64,000 bases of DNA, from the NCBI GenBank assembly GCA_037039685.1, contig JAWNGF010000009.1:2170001-2234000 (forward strand), in the 5' to 3' direction. The translations under genes and the position numbers were made by a program. The number at the start of each line of letters is the position of its first letter. Within the stretch, counting starts at the first letter, position 1. This DNA is from Ceratobasidium sp. AG-K. Lineage: Eukaryota; Basidiomycota; Agaricomycetes; Cantharellales; Ceratobasidiaceae. Below, one piece after another: positions 1-8,944 of this stretch. The notes under the pieces were generated by a model that did no database searches, had not been told where the DNA came from, and saw only the letters and a list, made by a program, of their open reading frames with translations.

Positions 1-337
1 TCCTTCTAGATGTTCTATCTAGAAGGACTTTTTGATTGCTGACTGATACTGGCGCCTGATTGGCCAGTTTATGTATTGTACCACTTTGAGGCTATTTAGC
101 CTCTGTCTATATATACTGGCTCGCAAGCATGGACTCACTCCAGCTTGCTTTGCCTTGTCATCTCTCCCCTCAGAGTGCACTCTAAGTCCCAAAGGCCTTA
201 CAGCCTTTGTCTCTCATCTAAGTGGGCCTTTGGCCATCATCAGTATCGACGCTAAGGCTGCACTAGCAACTTAGCAAATGGTCTAAGGAGCCTATAAGGC
301 ATATTGAGGCCAGTCTCTATGACTAAGGCAAGAACGG
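1..337 (+). repeat. probable right part of a truncated gypsy LTR
   Basis: No coding potential is seen. The stretch has the same layout as the four recognisable LTRs of this window: a TATA box near position 110, followed within about 15 bp by a short inverted repeat (GCAAGC / GCTTGC) and the string CAGCTTGCTTTGCCTTGTC, which resembles the E0 LTR downstream of its own TATA box (CAGCTTGTTTTGTCTTGTC). A perfect 11-bp inverted repeat with a 5-nt loop opens the window (1-27), and GAGGCT/AGCCTC (about 89-104) lies just before the TATA box. The left LTR end lies outside the window and the right end is not defined. It is related to, but not a copy of, the LTR at 950. Confidence 0.45.
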
Positions 338-343
338 TCACTG

Positions 344-907
344 TTGTCGGTCAACCGCCATAGAGGGTTGCAACAAAAAGACATATTTGTATGCAGAGGA
401 TGTGCTGCCTTTCAAGTCTCCAAAGTCGTACTGTTGTCCACCCACATGCTTGGGGTGGTGGAATGGGGCCAAGAAGGGGCCTACAGCAGCAAATGGGTCC
501 CAGGATACAAAGGGAGACCACCATCTCTGAGACCCAAATGGAACAACGCCTGGGACACAAACTTTGAGAAGGACCTGGCAGACTGGAGGATGGAGAGGGG
601 GCACTACCAAAGGGAGAAATTTGAGTGGAAGCCGTACTGGTGGCAGGAGAAGGATGCAGATGTGTCGCAGTGGAAGGAGGTGGAGGGTGATGTGCGCACA
701 TGGGATAAGGACTTTGTGGAGGAGCAGAAAAGGGTTTTGGACTGGTCAAAAGTGGACTGGGCCAAGGAGGAGACCTGGGAAGAGTGGGAAAAGTTCTTGG
801 ACAAACCCAGCAACACCGTGTTCAACCCGATTGACTTAACCATTGAGGAGGATGAAGGGCTGGAAGAGCACATGCTCTCCAAAATCAAGAATTGTGAGAT
901 CCAATGA
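344..907 (+). pseudogene. E0: terminal ORF of a gypsy element, Trp-rich with acidic tail
   Basis: An open frame of about 187 codons without a clear ATG (it opens after a TGA at 320-322) runs to TGA at 905-907. The product is rich in tryptophan and charged residues (motifs such as WKEVEGDVRTWDKDF and WAKEETWEEWEKF) and ends with FNPIDLTIEEDEGLEEH, a hydrophobic-acidic string like a SUMO-interaction motif. The stop is followed by a polypurine tract (GAGGGGGAGTAA, 938-949) and an LTR start at 950, so this is the 3'-terminal reading frame of an LTR retrotransposon whose gag and pol are missing. It has no clear sequence similarity to the extra ORF of elements C and D apart from the IDLT-acidic end. 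Function unknown. Confidence 0.5.
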
Positions 908-949
908 AGCCCATCCAGGTCCCCTAGATGGACTCTTGAGGGGGAGTAA

Positions 950-1379
950 TGTCATGAGCCAGCTCCCTCCATTGGACTTGTCTGTTGCCTCCCCTGTCTG
1001 TAACTTGTCTTGTATTATCTTTCTGTTCCCTGTGCTGCTTTGCCACGTTCTTGTGGTTGTTCTGTTACATTGTGTAACACGGCTGTGCTATTGTATGAGT
1101 CATGTCTGTTCATACAGCATGACTCACATGGACACTCCTGACTGGTTGACTGCTTTGACTCATGTGGCTGCGTTCTGTATGACTCAGCTGCCTTCTGAAT
1201 ATATATAGAGGACCAACAAGCCTGGGATCCCCAGCTTGTTTTGTCTTGTCAAAACATCCCTTTCGGGTGACGCTTAGAACCACCCCTACCCTTTAGAGCC
1301 TACAGACACTTAAGTGTGTTGCAGTTCAAGAGGTCACTTAGGTCTTAGTGCCGTCCACTCTCCCTTGCGGCTTGTCTCA
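950..1379 (+). repeat. E0 3' LTR, right end truncated
   Basis: The LTR begins TGTCATGAGCC directly after the polypurine tract at 938-949. It contains a TATA box (about 1199-1207) and just downstream a hairpin with arms AACAAGC and GCTTGTT. The string CACTTAGGTCTTAGTGCC near 1336-1353 is shared, with small changes, with the R/U5 part of the LTRs of C and D. The expected terminal inverted end (…CATGACA) is not found; recognisable element A sequence begins at about 1381, so the LTR was cut there. No 5' partner is present. Confidence 0.6.
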
Positions 1380-1380
1380 T

Positions 1381-2547
1381 AGCCACCCAAGAAGTAGCTT
1401 ACAACAATGGTTGACAAAAGCCCAGATAAAGATCTCAACAACTTGGTTTGCTTGTTCTGACTGTCCATCTGTCCTTGGATGGTAGGCTGTGCTGAAGGTG
1501 GGTTTTACATCCAACCGTTTGTACAGATGCTGGATCAATTTTGAATTGAAAGTGGATCCTCTGTCCAAGACTGTTGCTTTTGGGGTGCTGTGAAGTTTCC
1601 AAATGTTTGCAACAAAGATATTGGCTATGTCTACTGCTGTGGCTGTTGATTTGCAAGGGAGATAGTGTGCCATCTTGGAGAACCAATCTACAACTGTCAA
1701 GATTGCGTCATATCCTTCTGACTCTGGGAGCCCTATAATCATGTCATAGGAGATCTCCTCCCAAGGTCTCTCAGGAATATGTAAAGGACGCAGTAGTCCC
1801 GTGGGGAGTTGGTTAGACGGTTTAACTTGAATGCATGTTGCGCAGTGTGACACGTAAGAGTTGACAAATTTCTTCATGGTTGGCCAGTAGTAAGTTCTTG
1901 AGACTAATTCCAACGTTCTTGCTTGTCCAGGGTGACCAGCTGTGACATTGTCATGGCGCGACTCCAATATCAGATTTCTCATGGTTTCATCTTTGGGGAC
2001 AAAGATCCTTCCTTTGAACATTAGGAGTCCTTCTTTGTATTGCCAGTCTTTGACTTTTTTGCCGTTTCTTAGCTTGCTATGAGCTTTGTCTAATCTGGGG
2101 TCTTCAAGGATTGCTTCTCTGATTAGGTTGTTGATCTCTTGGTCAGGGGTGATAGCCAAAATAAAAATGTCTGGTTTAAGGAGAACCTGGTTCTCTACCC
2201 CTCCCAAAGGTTCTAGATCATATTGCCTGGAGAGAATATCTGCTTTTTTGTTCTGGTTTCCTGGCCTGTATATGATTTGGAAGTTTAAGTCTACTAGGAA
2301 GTTCATCCAATGGATTTGGCATTGGTTCAGTTGTTTGGATGAGGAGAAGTATTCCAAATTCTTGTGATCTGTTATGACTTGAACCGCTTTTTCTGTACCT
2401 TGAAGTAAGTGCCACCATTCCTTGAAGGCCCTAATAATTGCCAATAGTTCTTTATCGAAAATGTTGTAGTTTTGTTCAGCTGGATTTAGTGATTTAGAGA
2501 GGAAAGCTAATGGGTGTAATTTCCCTTCTCCATCTTTTTGAGATAAG
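1381..2547 (-). pseudogene. Element A pol, distal part: RNase H and integrase (broken)
   Basis: The frame covers the end of RNase H (KELLAIIRAFKEWWHLLQG; DHKNLEYFSSSKQ), the integrase zinc-binding region (H…H…CATC), and the integrase core up to HPRTDGQSEQANQVVEIF, which contains the conserved Glu. At 1381 the sequence stops matching element B and ends in an unrelated tail, so the C-terminal third of integrase and the chromodomain are gone. It continues the frame that breaks at 16619, with element B inserted between (…SGFATGAV / …SQKDGEGKLHP). Several codons that are CGN in other copies are CAN or TGN here. It cannot be functional. Confidence 0.85.
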
Positions 2548-2552
2548 ACTGC
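2548..2552. repeat. target site duplication ACTGC, left flank of element B
   Basis: ACTGC immediately precedes the left LTR (start TGTCCC at 2553). The same five bases follow the right LTR at 16619-16623. Both flanks lie in the same codons of element A pol, which proves a clean 5-bp-duplication insertion. Confidence 0.93.
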
Positions 2553-2968
2553 TGTCCCAACTTGGGTTGATTAGGTATATAGAAGGTTAAGGGGTTCGAC
2601 TTAAGCAAGTCTTAGAACCCAAGGAGTAGTGTTTAGTAAGAGGATTTGATTGTACAAGTCCTAGTGGAAAGGAGGTCAAGCCTTGTCGTTAACCGGCTTG
2701 ACCTCTGGGTTTATATACATGAGGGATTGGTGCCGCGTCATCATCTATCAGTGTGAGAAAGCCGAGTACAACCAATGATAAGCAAGATAAGAGGTATGAC
2801 TTGACTTTCTGGAAGTTCCGGAAGCGACACTGATATCAAATGGAAAGACAAATACATCACATGATACAAGTTTAAGCGCTAGAGGACACTTGTACCAAAA
2901 AAGGAAAGTGTTCGGAAAAAAAGATATAAAATCAGAATAAAATGTCTGAGCTTAGTCAGCTCATGACA
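2553..2968 (-). repeat. Element B 3' LTR
   Basis: On the plus strand it runs from TGTCCCAACTTGGG to CAGCTCATGACA, with the TG…CA ends typical of LTRs. On the minus strand a TATA box is followed by a hairpin whose arms are GAGGTCAAGCC and GGCTTGACCTC. The neighbouring 2969-2981 is the polypurine tract (minus strand AAAAGGGGGGTAA), so this is the 3' LTR. Confidence 0.93.
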
Positions 2969-2981
2969 TTACCCCCCTTTT
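2969..2981 (-). other. Element B polypurine tract
   Basis: On the minus strand the sequence AAAAGGGGGGTAA lies between the pol stop codon (TAA, 2980-2982) and the LTR start. It is the primer site for plus-strand DNA synthesis. The same purine tract followed by TAA or TAG abuts the 3' LTRs of elements C, D and E0. Confidence 0.85.
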
Positions 2982-5900
2982 AAGGGCCTGGCGCGGTGGG
3001 GTGGAGTTTGTGGAATTTATCAACTAGCTCAGGAGCATTCTTGAGGTCTTCCTTTGTTTGCCAAGAATTGTCTGCATGAGAGTATCCCTTCCATTTGACG
3101 TAATAGTGAAGTTGACGGCAAATTTTCTTGGAATTGAGGATTTCTTCAACTTCCCACTCTTCTTCTCCTTCTTGCGTGACAATAGGGGGTGGTTGAGTGG
3201 GTTCGCGACCATGGGGATCAGAGTGAAACTTCTTGAGCAACATTATATGGAAGACAGGATGGATCTTCAAGGGCTTTGGTAGTTCCAGTTTAAAGGCATG
3301 AGTCCCTATTTTTTCCAGTACTTTGTAGGGGCCTAAGACTTTGTGGGAGAGTTTTACTGAAGGTCTGTCTGTGGATATGTTTTGATGATTAAGCCAGACT
3401 TTATCTCCGGGGTTTATCTCTTCTGGTTCTTTGGCTCCCTTATCAAAGTAGTGTTTGTAGGATTGATTTGCTAGGATGAGAGCGGCTTTGACTTCATTGT
3501 ATCCTTTCAACAGGAATTCCGCATGGGCATCAGCTTCAGGAACAGTATAGTCTGATTCTTCCCCAATGTTCATTCTAGGATTGAAACCTTGACAGATTTG
3601 GAAAGGGGTTTTGCCAGTGGATGCTTGGATTCCATTATTGTAAGCAAATTCTACCATAGGGAGTAAGGCTACCCAGTCGTTTTGCCTATGGTTGACAAAA
3701 GCTCTGATAAAGATTTCCACAACTTGGTTTGCTTGTTCTGACTGTCCGTCTGTCCTTGGATGATAGGCTGTGCTGAAGGTGGGTTTTACGTCCAACTGTT
3801 TGTACAGATGCCTAATGAACTTTGAGTTGAATGTGGACCCTCTATCCAAGACTGTTGCTTTTGGGGTGCTGTGAAGTTTCCAAATGTTTGCAACAAAAAT
3901 ATTAGCTATGTCTACTGCTGTGGCAGTTGATTTGCAAGGGAGATAATGTGCCATCTTGGAGAACCGATCTACCACTGTCAAGATTGCATCATATCCTTCT
4001 GACTCTGGGAGCCCTACAATCATGTCATAGGAGATCTCTTCCCAAGGTCTCTCTGGAATGTGTAAAGGATGCAGTAGTCCTGTGGGGAGTTGATTCAATG
4101 GTTTAACTCAAATGCACGTTTCGCAGTGTGACACATAAGAGTTGACAAATTTCTTCATGGTTGGCCAGTAGTAAGTTCTTGAGACCAATTCCAATGTTCT
4201 TGCTTGTCCAGGATGCCCAGCTGTAATATTGTCATGGCGCAATTCCAATATCAGGTTTCTCATGGTTTCATCCTTGGGGACAAAGATTTTTCCTTTGAAC
4301 ATTAAGAGTCCTTCTCTGTATTCCCAATCTTTGACTTTTTCTCCATTTCTTAGCTTGTTGTGAGCTTCTTCTAATCTGGGGTCTTTGAGGATTGCTTCTC
4401 TAATTAGATTGTTGATCTCCTGGTCAGGGGTAATAGCAGAAATAAAAATGTCTGGTTTGAGGAGAACTTGGTTCTCTACCCCCCCCAAAGGTTCTAAGTT
4501 GTATCGCCTCGAGAGGTTGTCTGCTTTTTTATTCTGGCTTCCTGGCCTATACATGATTTGGAAATTGAAGTCTACCAAAAAGTTCATCCATCAAATTTGG
4601 CGTTGGTTCAGTTGTTTGGATGATGAGAAGTATTCCAAGTTTTTGTGATCTGTTATGACTTGAATGGCTTTTTCTGTGCCTTGAAGTAAGTGCCGCCATT
4701 CCTTGAAGGCTCTAATAATTGCCAATAGTTCTTTGTCAAAAATATTGTAGTTTCGCTCAGCCGGATTTAGTGATTTAGAAAGGAAAGCCACTGGGTGTAA
4801 TTTTCCTTCCCCATCCTTTTGAGATGAAACTGCTCCTGTGGCAAACCCTGACGCGTCTGTCTCAAGGAAAAACTCTTTATTTTGATTGGGCTGCATCATT
4901 ACAGGTGCCACCTTAAGAGCTTCCTTTAGTGCATTCATGGTGTCTTGTTCTTTGCTTGTCCACTGCCATTTTTGATCCTTCTTGAGTAGGTTGTATAGGG
5001 GTCTGGCTTTGCTGGCAAAGTCTTGAATGAATCTTCAATAGAAATTGACAAATCCTAGGAACTCTTGAACTTGTTTGACGTTCTTTGGAGCTTTCCAATT
5101 CATAGCCGCCGTGACCTTTTCTTGATCCATTTTGATTCCTTTATTGGAAATGACTAGTCCTACCCAATCCAGTTTGGTTTGGTGGAACTTGCATTTCCTC
5201 AGTTTTGCAATTAGCTTGTGTTCCCTTAGTCTTCTCAGCACCTCTTTTACGTGTCCTGGATGGTCTTTGACTTGTTTGGAAAAAATGAAAATGTCATTGA
5301 TGTATACGAGTACAAAAACCCCCATAATGTCTCTGAATATAGAGTTCATCAGAGACTGGAAGCTTGATGGGGCGTTTTTGAGACCACAGGGCATGACTTT
5401 CCATTCATACATGCTGTACTGAGTTTTGAAGGCTGTTTTCCATTCATGCCCTCTTGCTATTCGGGTTTGATGGAATCCTTGTGCTAAGTCCAGAGTGGTA
5501 CCAATGACAAATCCTTCCAGGGCTCTTAACCATTGATCCAGTAGAGGAATTCCGCTCGCATTGAATTTACACAGCAAATTCACATATCTATAGTCAACGC
5601 AAAAGCGTAATTCTGGGTTGTTTGGATCTTCTGGATGGGGCTTTTTGACGAATAGTACTGGCGATGCTAAAGGAGACTTGGAAATTTGAATGTGTCCCCT
5701 CCGGATGAGTGTTTCTAGTACTTTCTTCATTTCTTTGTCTTCAGCTGGGGATGTTTTGTAAATAGGACCATGCTTTAGTTTGGCCTCTGGTAGAAGATCC
5801 AATGTGATGTTGGTTGGTCTGTGAGGTGGGAGTTCTTCCAATCTGGATTCATCAAATACATCTGCAAACTCCTTATATTCTTTGGGTAACAGGGTTTCAG

Positions 5901-6423
5901 CTGCAATGTGGTGTGTAGACGGGACTTCTAGGCAGTTTTTTGAGCAAAACTCACTTGTGTATGCGATTGTCCTATTTTTCCAATTAATTTGTGGGTTATG
6001 TTTCTTGAGCCATGACATCCCAAGTACGATGGGGTGTCTTCCAATGTTTGTGATGTGACATTCTATTTTGCTGGAATGTGTTCCCATGACAAGTTTAAAT
6101 TTGGTATAATGGGTGACCTTTCCAGACAAAACTTCTCACCTGTCTATAACTTGCAGGGTCTTTGGTTTTTCGTGTTGAAAAAGGGGAAGGTTTGCTTCTT
6201 TTGTAAGGGAAGGGTTGATGAAGCAGGAGGTTGCACCACAATCAAGTAGTGCTTGTCCAGAAAACTTTTTTGATTTGTTAACGGACTTAGAATCAGGAGC
6301 CGTAGCTAATGGATGAGCGGTGAAATCAAGGTATAATTGGTTTTCATTTGATATTGACATGATTTCTAGTTCATCCATATTACTGGCTAATATATCACCA
6401 AGTACTTGGCTCCTCAATAAGCC
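2980..6423 (-). pseudogene. Element B pol: protease, RT, RNase H, integrase, chromodomain (broken)
   Basis: Pol lies in the -1 frame relative to gag. Domains from 6423 leftward: aspartic protease with LLDCGATSCFINPSL; reverse transcriptase (about 5850-5100); RNase H (about 4940-4590); integrase zinc region and core (4587 to about 3400); and a chromodomain with YYVKWKGYSHADNSW (about 3140-3020), ending PTAPGP at a TAA beside the polypurine tract. TGA stops interrupt it at 6136-6138, 5035-5037, 4591-4593 and 4108-4110. The RT catalytic motif reads YIND instead of YIDD (AAT at 5296-5298); element A keeps YIDD. Integrase keeps HPRTDGQSE with its Glu. It is certainly inactive. Confidence 0.9.
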
Positions 6424-6428
6424 TTGGT
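6424..6428. repeat. target site duplication TTGGT, left flank of element C
   Basis: TTGGT precedes the left LTR of C (TGTCACGACC at 6429), and the same five bases follow its right LTR at 13539-13543. In uninterrupted element B this target lies between the gag frameshift site and the gag stop. Confidence 0.95.
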
Positions 6429-6853
6429 TGTCACGACCTTTTCCTTTTCTCTCTTCTGTGTTCTGTTTGGCTCGTGTTTGGTCTCGTTCTCCTCGCCTTG
6501 GCGCATATAGTCGCCTTTATGTAAGCCATGACCGCGGGACATGCCTGCCTGGCTAGTCCCAGTTTTCCCTTGGCGCCCATGGACTTATCACGTTCCCTTT
6601 GTTCTGTCCTCGCTTCCCTCGGACTCTTGCCTTTTCTCCTTTTGTCTTCCCTTGTCGCCTGCTCTCTATTGTACATAGCCACAGTAGTTAGTATATATAC
6701 CAGCGACACAAGTCTTGCCCCCACAAGACTTGTTCTCTTGTTGTTTTCCCCTCACACAATCGCGTGACTCACTTAGGCCTTAGTTGCCGCCCCAACCCCC
6801 ATCATCACTACCTGTGGAGTCTCGGCCTCCAAGGTTCGGCTAGGGTTGTGACA
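6429..6853 (+). repeat. Element C 5' LTR
   Basis: It runs from TGTCACGACC to GGTTGTGACA (inverted ends). The TATA box TATATATA is at 6692-6699. Downstream a hairpin has arms ACAAGTCTTG (6708-6717) and CAAGACTTGT (6724-6733). Transcription is expected to start about 30 bp after the TATA box, that is at or near 6723, the first base of the segment complementary to the primer site. No difference from the 3' LTR was noticed. Confidence 0.95.
6692..6699 (+). promoter_or_regulatory. TATA box of element C promoter
   Basis: TATATATA inside the 5' LTR. It is conserved at the same place in the LTRs of D and, in different sequence context, of A, B and E0. Each is followed within about 15-35 bp by a hairpin. 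Confidence 0.7.
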
Positions 6854-6855
6854 CT

Positions 6856-6869
6856 AGAACAAGTCTTGT
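6856..6869 (+). other. Element C primer binding site, self-priming type
   Basis: AGAACAAGTCTTGT starts two bases after the 5' LTR. It is the exact reverse complement of 6723-6736 (ACAAGACTTGTTCT) in the same LTR, placed where the transcript should begin. The known precedent is Tf1 of fission yeast, whose mRNA 5' end folds back to prime minus-strand synthesis. No tRNA 3'-end complement (TGG…) follows the LTR. Confidence 0.75.
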
Positions 6870-7261
6870 CGCCTTCGCCGCGGATACAGCCCTCGTCGCT
6901 GTCGGAACCAGGTTTATCATCACCGGGATATCTCTGAGCAATTGCATACCCTTCACCATTGATAGCTAATACCCCTATATCTCCCCTGCATCATTTACAC
7001 GTTGAGGCATATTGCAGCTCGCATCCATTAGCCTGTTGAAGACGTCCCCTATCCTCTGATATCACTGAGCCGTTGCCACCTAATCAGGAAGCGCCGCTTA
7101 CATATTCTATTGGAACAAGGACCTCTGAGACCCTCGCCTTGAACCTACCGTCGACTAGGTTCCCCCTACTTATCCATCTCTACCCAGGGGATTTTCTCTT
7201 CACCAACAAGTACTAGCCATATTTGGTCGCAGCGCACCAGGAAGCGCATTTATTATAGCTC

Positions 7262-8944
7262 ATGTCAATCTACCCAGGAGAGGGATCAGTGGCAGGGCGC
7301 ATCAGAACAACCTTTGGTCTAGGCCGATCTACATCCCAAGTTCCAAGTGCAACCAACATCATGTCCGGTGACGCAGGGACCAGTCGATCGGATCCTACGG
7401 TCCAGGGAACGGAGTCACATCAAGTTTCCTTTGGTGTTGGAGCCCCAGCGGCTACATCATCTCCGCCCAATGCAAATCGCGATAACGCCTCCATGCGCAC
7501 TGGGGATCTTCACCCCCCAGAAGCTAGTGGACGAGTGGAGACGATACCATCGGACCAATATATCGAAGACCAGTTGGAAAATGGTCAATGGTACAACAAT
7601 TGCGGAACCACTAATGAAGACATTGCCGCGTTCCTACTCGAAATAGCACGACGGGTCGAAATCACGAACAGACGCGTTGACAACATTCATCAATGGGTAC
7701 TCTGGAATGCAGGAGATGGCGACCTCAACCTACAAAGTATTCAGGCCACTCAAGCCGATGTTCAAACAAATCAAGCGCTCCTCAATACCATGCAGAACGA
7801 CATGGACATTCTAATTCTTCAAGCAGGAGGGCGCGCTTACCAACCTTGTAACCAAGGAACAGGAGCAAATCCTGGCGTATCGCAACCCCCGGGCGGGACT
7901 CCCCTCAATCAACAAGCACTAGGAAGGTCCACTGGACGATTCACACTTGGTTCAGCTCCCGTCGCCACTCAGGGTATAACCCCCACTGCTCCTCGAACTG
8001 CTAAAAAGAGTTCAGCCAGCAAACCTCCCGAATACAATGGCGAACGCGGTCAGAAGGCTAGGGACTTTACCTTCGCCTGCAACCTCTACATCAGTACTTC
8101 GGAGTTGCGTTACGATACAGTAGATCAGCAGATCCTCTTTGTTGTCTCGTACCTGAGGGGGGAAGCCAGGGAATGGATTCGCCCATTCCTTGAGAAAGAA
8201 ATGTCTGGCATCCCTCAACCTATCCTTAACGACATGACCCTTTTCGAGGAAGCCTTCGAGGAAGCCTTTGGCGAAGTAGAGCAAGCGGAAGTTTATCGGC
8301 AAAAATATCGAAATCTGAAACAAACCAAGTCAGTGGTCGACTACATTTCGAATTTCCGAACCTATTCCAGCGCCTTGGGTTACAATGAGGCCACCCTCAA
8401 AGACGATTTTTACTCAGGGCTCAAAGACGAAATCCAGGACATCATGTCAATTCAGAGCATTGATCGCCACATCATTTCCCTCACACAGTTGATGAACCAC
8501 GCGTCTAGGATTGATGCAAGCCTTATTGCACGAAATCTGGAGAAAAAGGCCAAGGGCCTGGAGAAGGCGACATCGAGCGGAACCTTCAAGAAGGTGACCA
8601 CGAGCGCAACAGCGCAGAAGACACAATTCAAGGAGGGAGACAGGGTGTATACCATGGGACCAAAGGGCGCAACCAGGGGACAAATTACAAAAATTGGGAA
8701 CAACAAGAAGGGCTTCAAGATTCCCACCATCAAATGGGAAGATGGCTCTGAGAGCGAACTCCCATTCCCCTACCTTCGCCTAAACACCCGCACGGTCGCA
8801 GGAATTGAAATGGCAGCAACCAGTAGTTCAGAACTCACTTGTTACCGCTGCCAGAAGAAGGGCCACATTGCGAAAAATTGCGTTGTCAAGATAGCCGCTC
8901 TGGAAGAAGTCTCTGATGAGGAGTCGGGAAAAGGCAGTGTCTGA
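7262..8944 (+). CDS. gag: Element C Gag (capsid and nucleocapsid)
   Basis: The 560-residue structural protein of the element forms the particle and packages the RNA. Residues about 1-150 are low-complexity and polar. About 250-410 is a retrotransposon Gag capsid domain (features such as YLRGEAREWIRPF, VYRQKYRNLKQTKSVVDY, DDFYSGLKDEI). Residues about 456-513 form a small conserved module, VYTMGPKGATRGQITKIG … IKWEDGSESELPF, that looks like an SH3/Tudor-type barrel and recurs in Gag of A and B. A CCHC zinc knuckle CYRCQKKGHIAKNC sits at 527-540. The frame is intact. ATG at 7262 is the first start of the frame, and the gene begins about 400 bp after the LTR. It ends in UGA at 8942, downstream of a frameshift signal that leads into pol. 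Confidence 0.93.
   Translation: MSIYPGEGSVAGRIRTTFGLGRSTSQVPSATNIMSGDAGTSRSDPTVQGTESHQVSFGVGAPAATSSPPNANRDNASMRTGDLHPPEASGRVETIPSDQYIEDQLENGQWYNNCGTTNEDIAAFLLEIARRVEITNRRVDNIHQWVLWNAGDGDLNLQSIQATQADVQTNQALLNTMQNDMDILILQAGGRAYQPCNQGTGANPGVSQPPGGTPLNQQALGRSTGRFTLGSAPVATQGITPTAPRTAKKSSASKPPEYNGERGQKARDFTFACNLYISTSELRYDTVDQQILFVVSYLRGEAREWIRPFLEKEMSGIPQPILNDMTLFEEAFEEAFGEVEQAEVYRQKYRNLKQTKSVVDYISNFRTYSSALGYNEATLKDDFYSGLKDEIQDIMSIQSIDRHIISLTQLMNHASRIDASLIARNLEKKAKGLEKATSSGTFKKVTTSATAQKTQFKEGDRVYTMGPKGATRGQITKIGNNKKGFKIPTIKWEDGSESELPFPYLRLNTRTVAGIEMAATSSSELTCYRCQKKGHIAKNCVVKIAALEEVSDEESGKGSV

Noticed and set aside
6431..6767. ORFs of 97 and 79 codons inside the LTRs of C (both copies)
   Set aside because: They lie in the LTR on opposite strands, overlap the promoter and are identical because the LTRs are; no domain. 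Chance frames.
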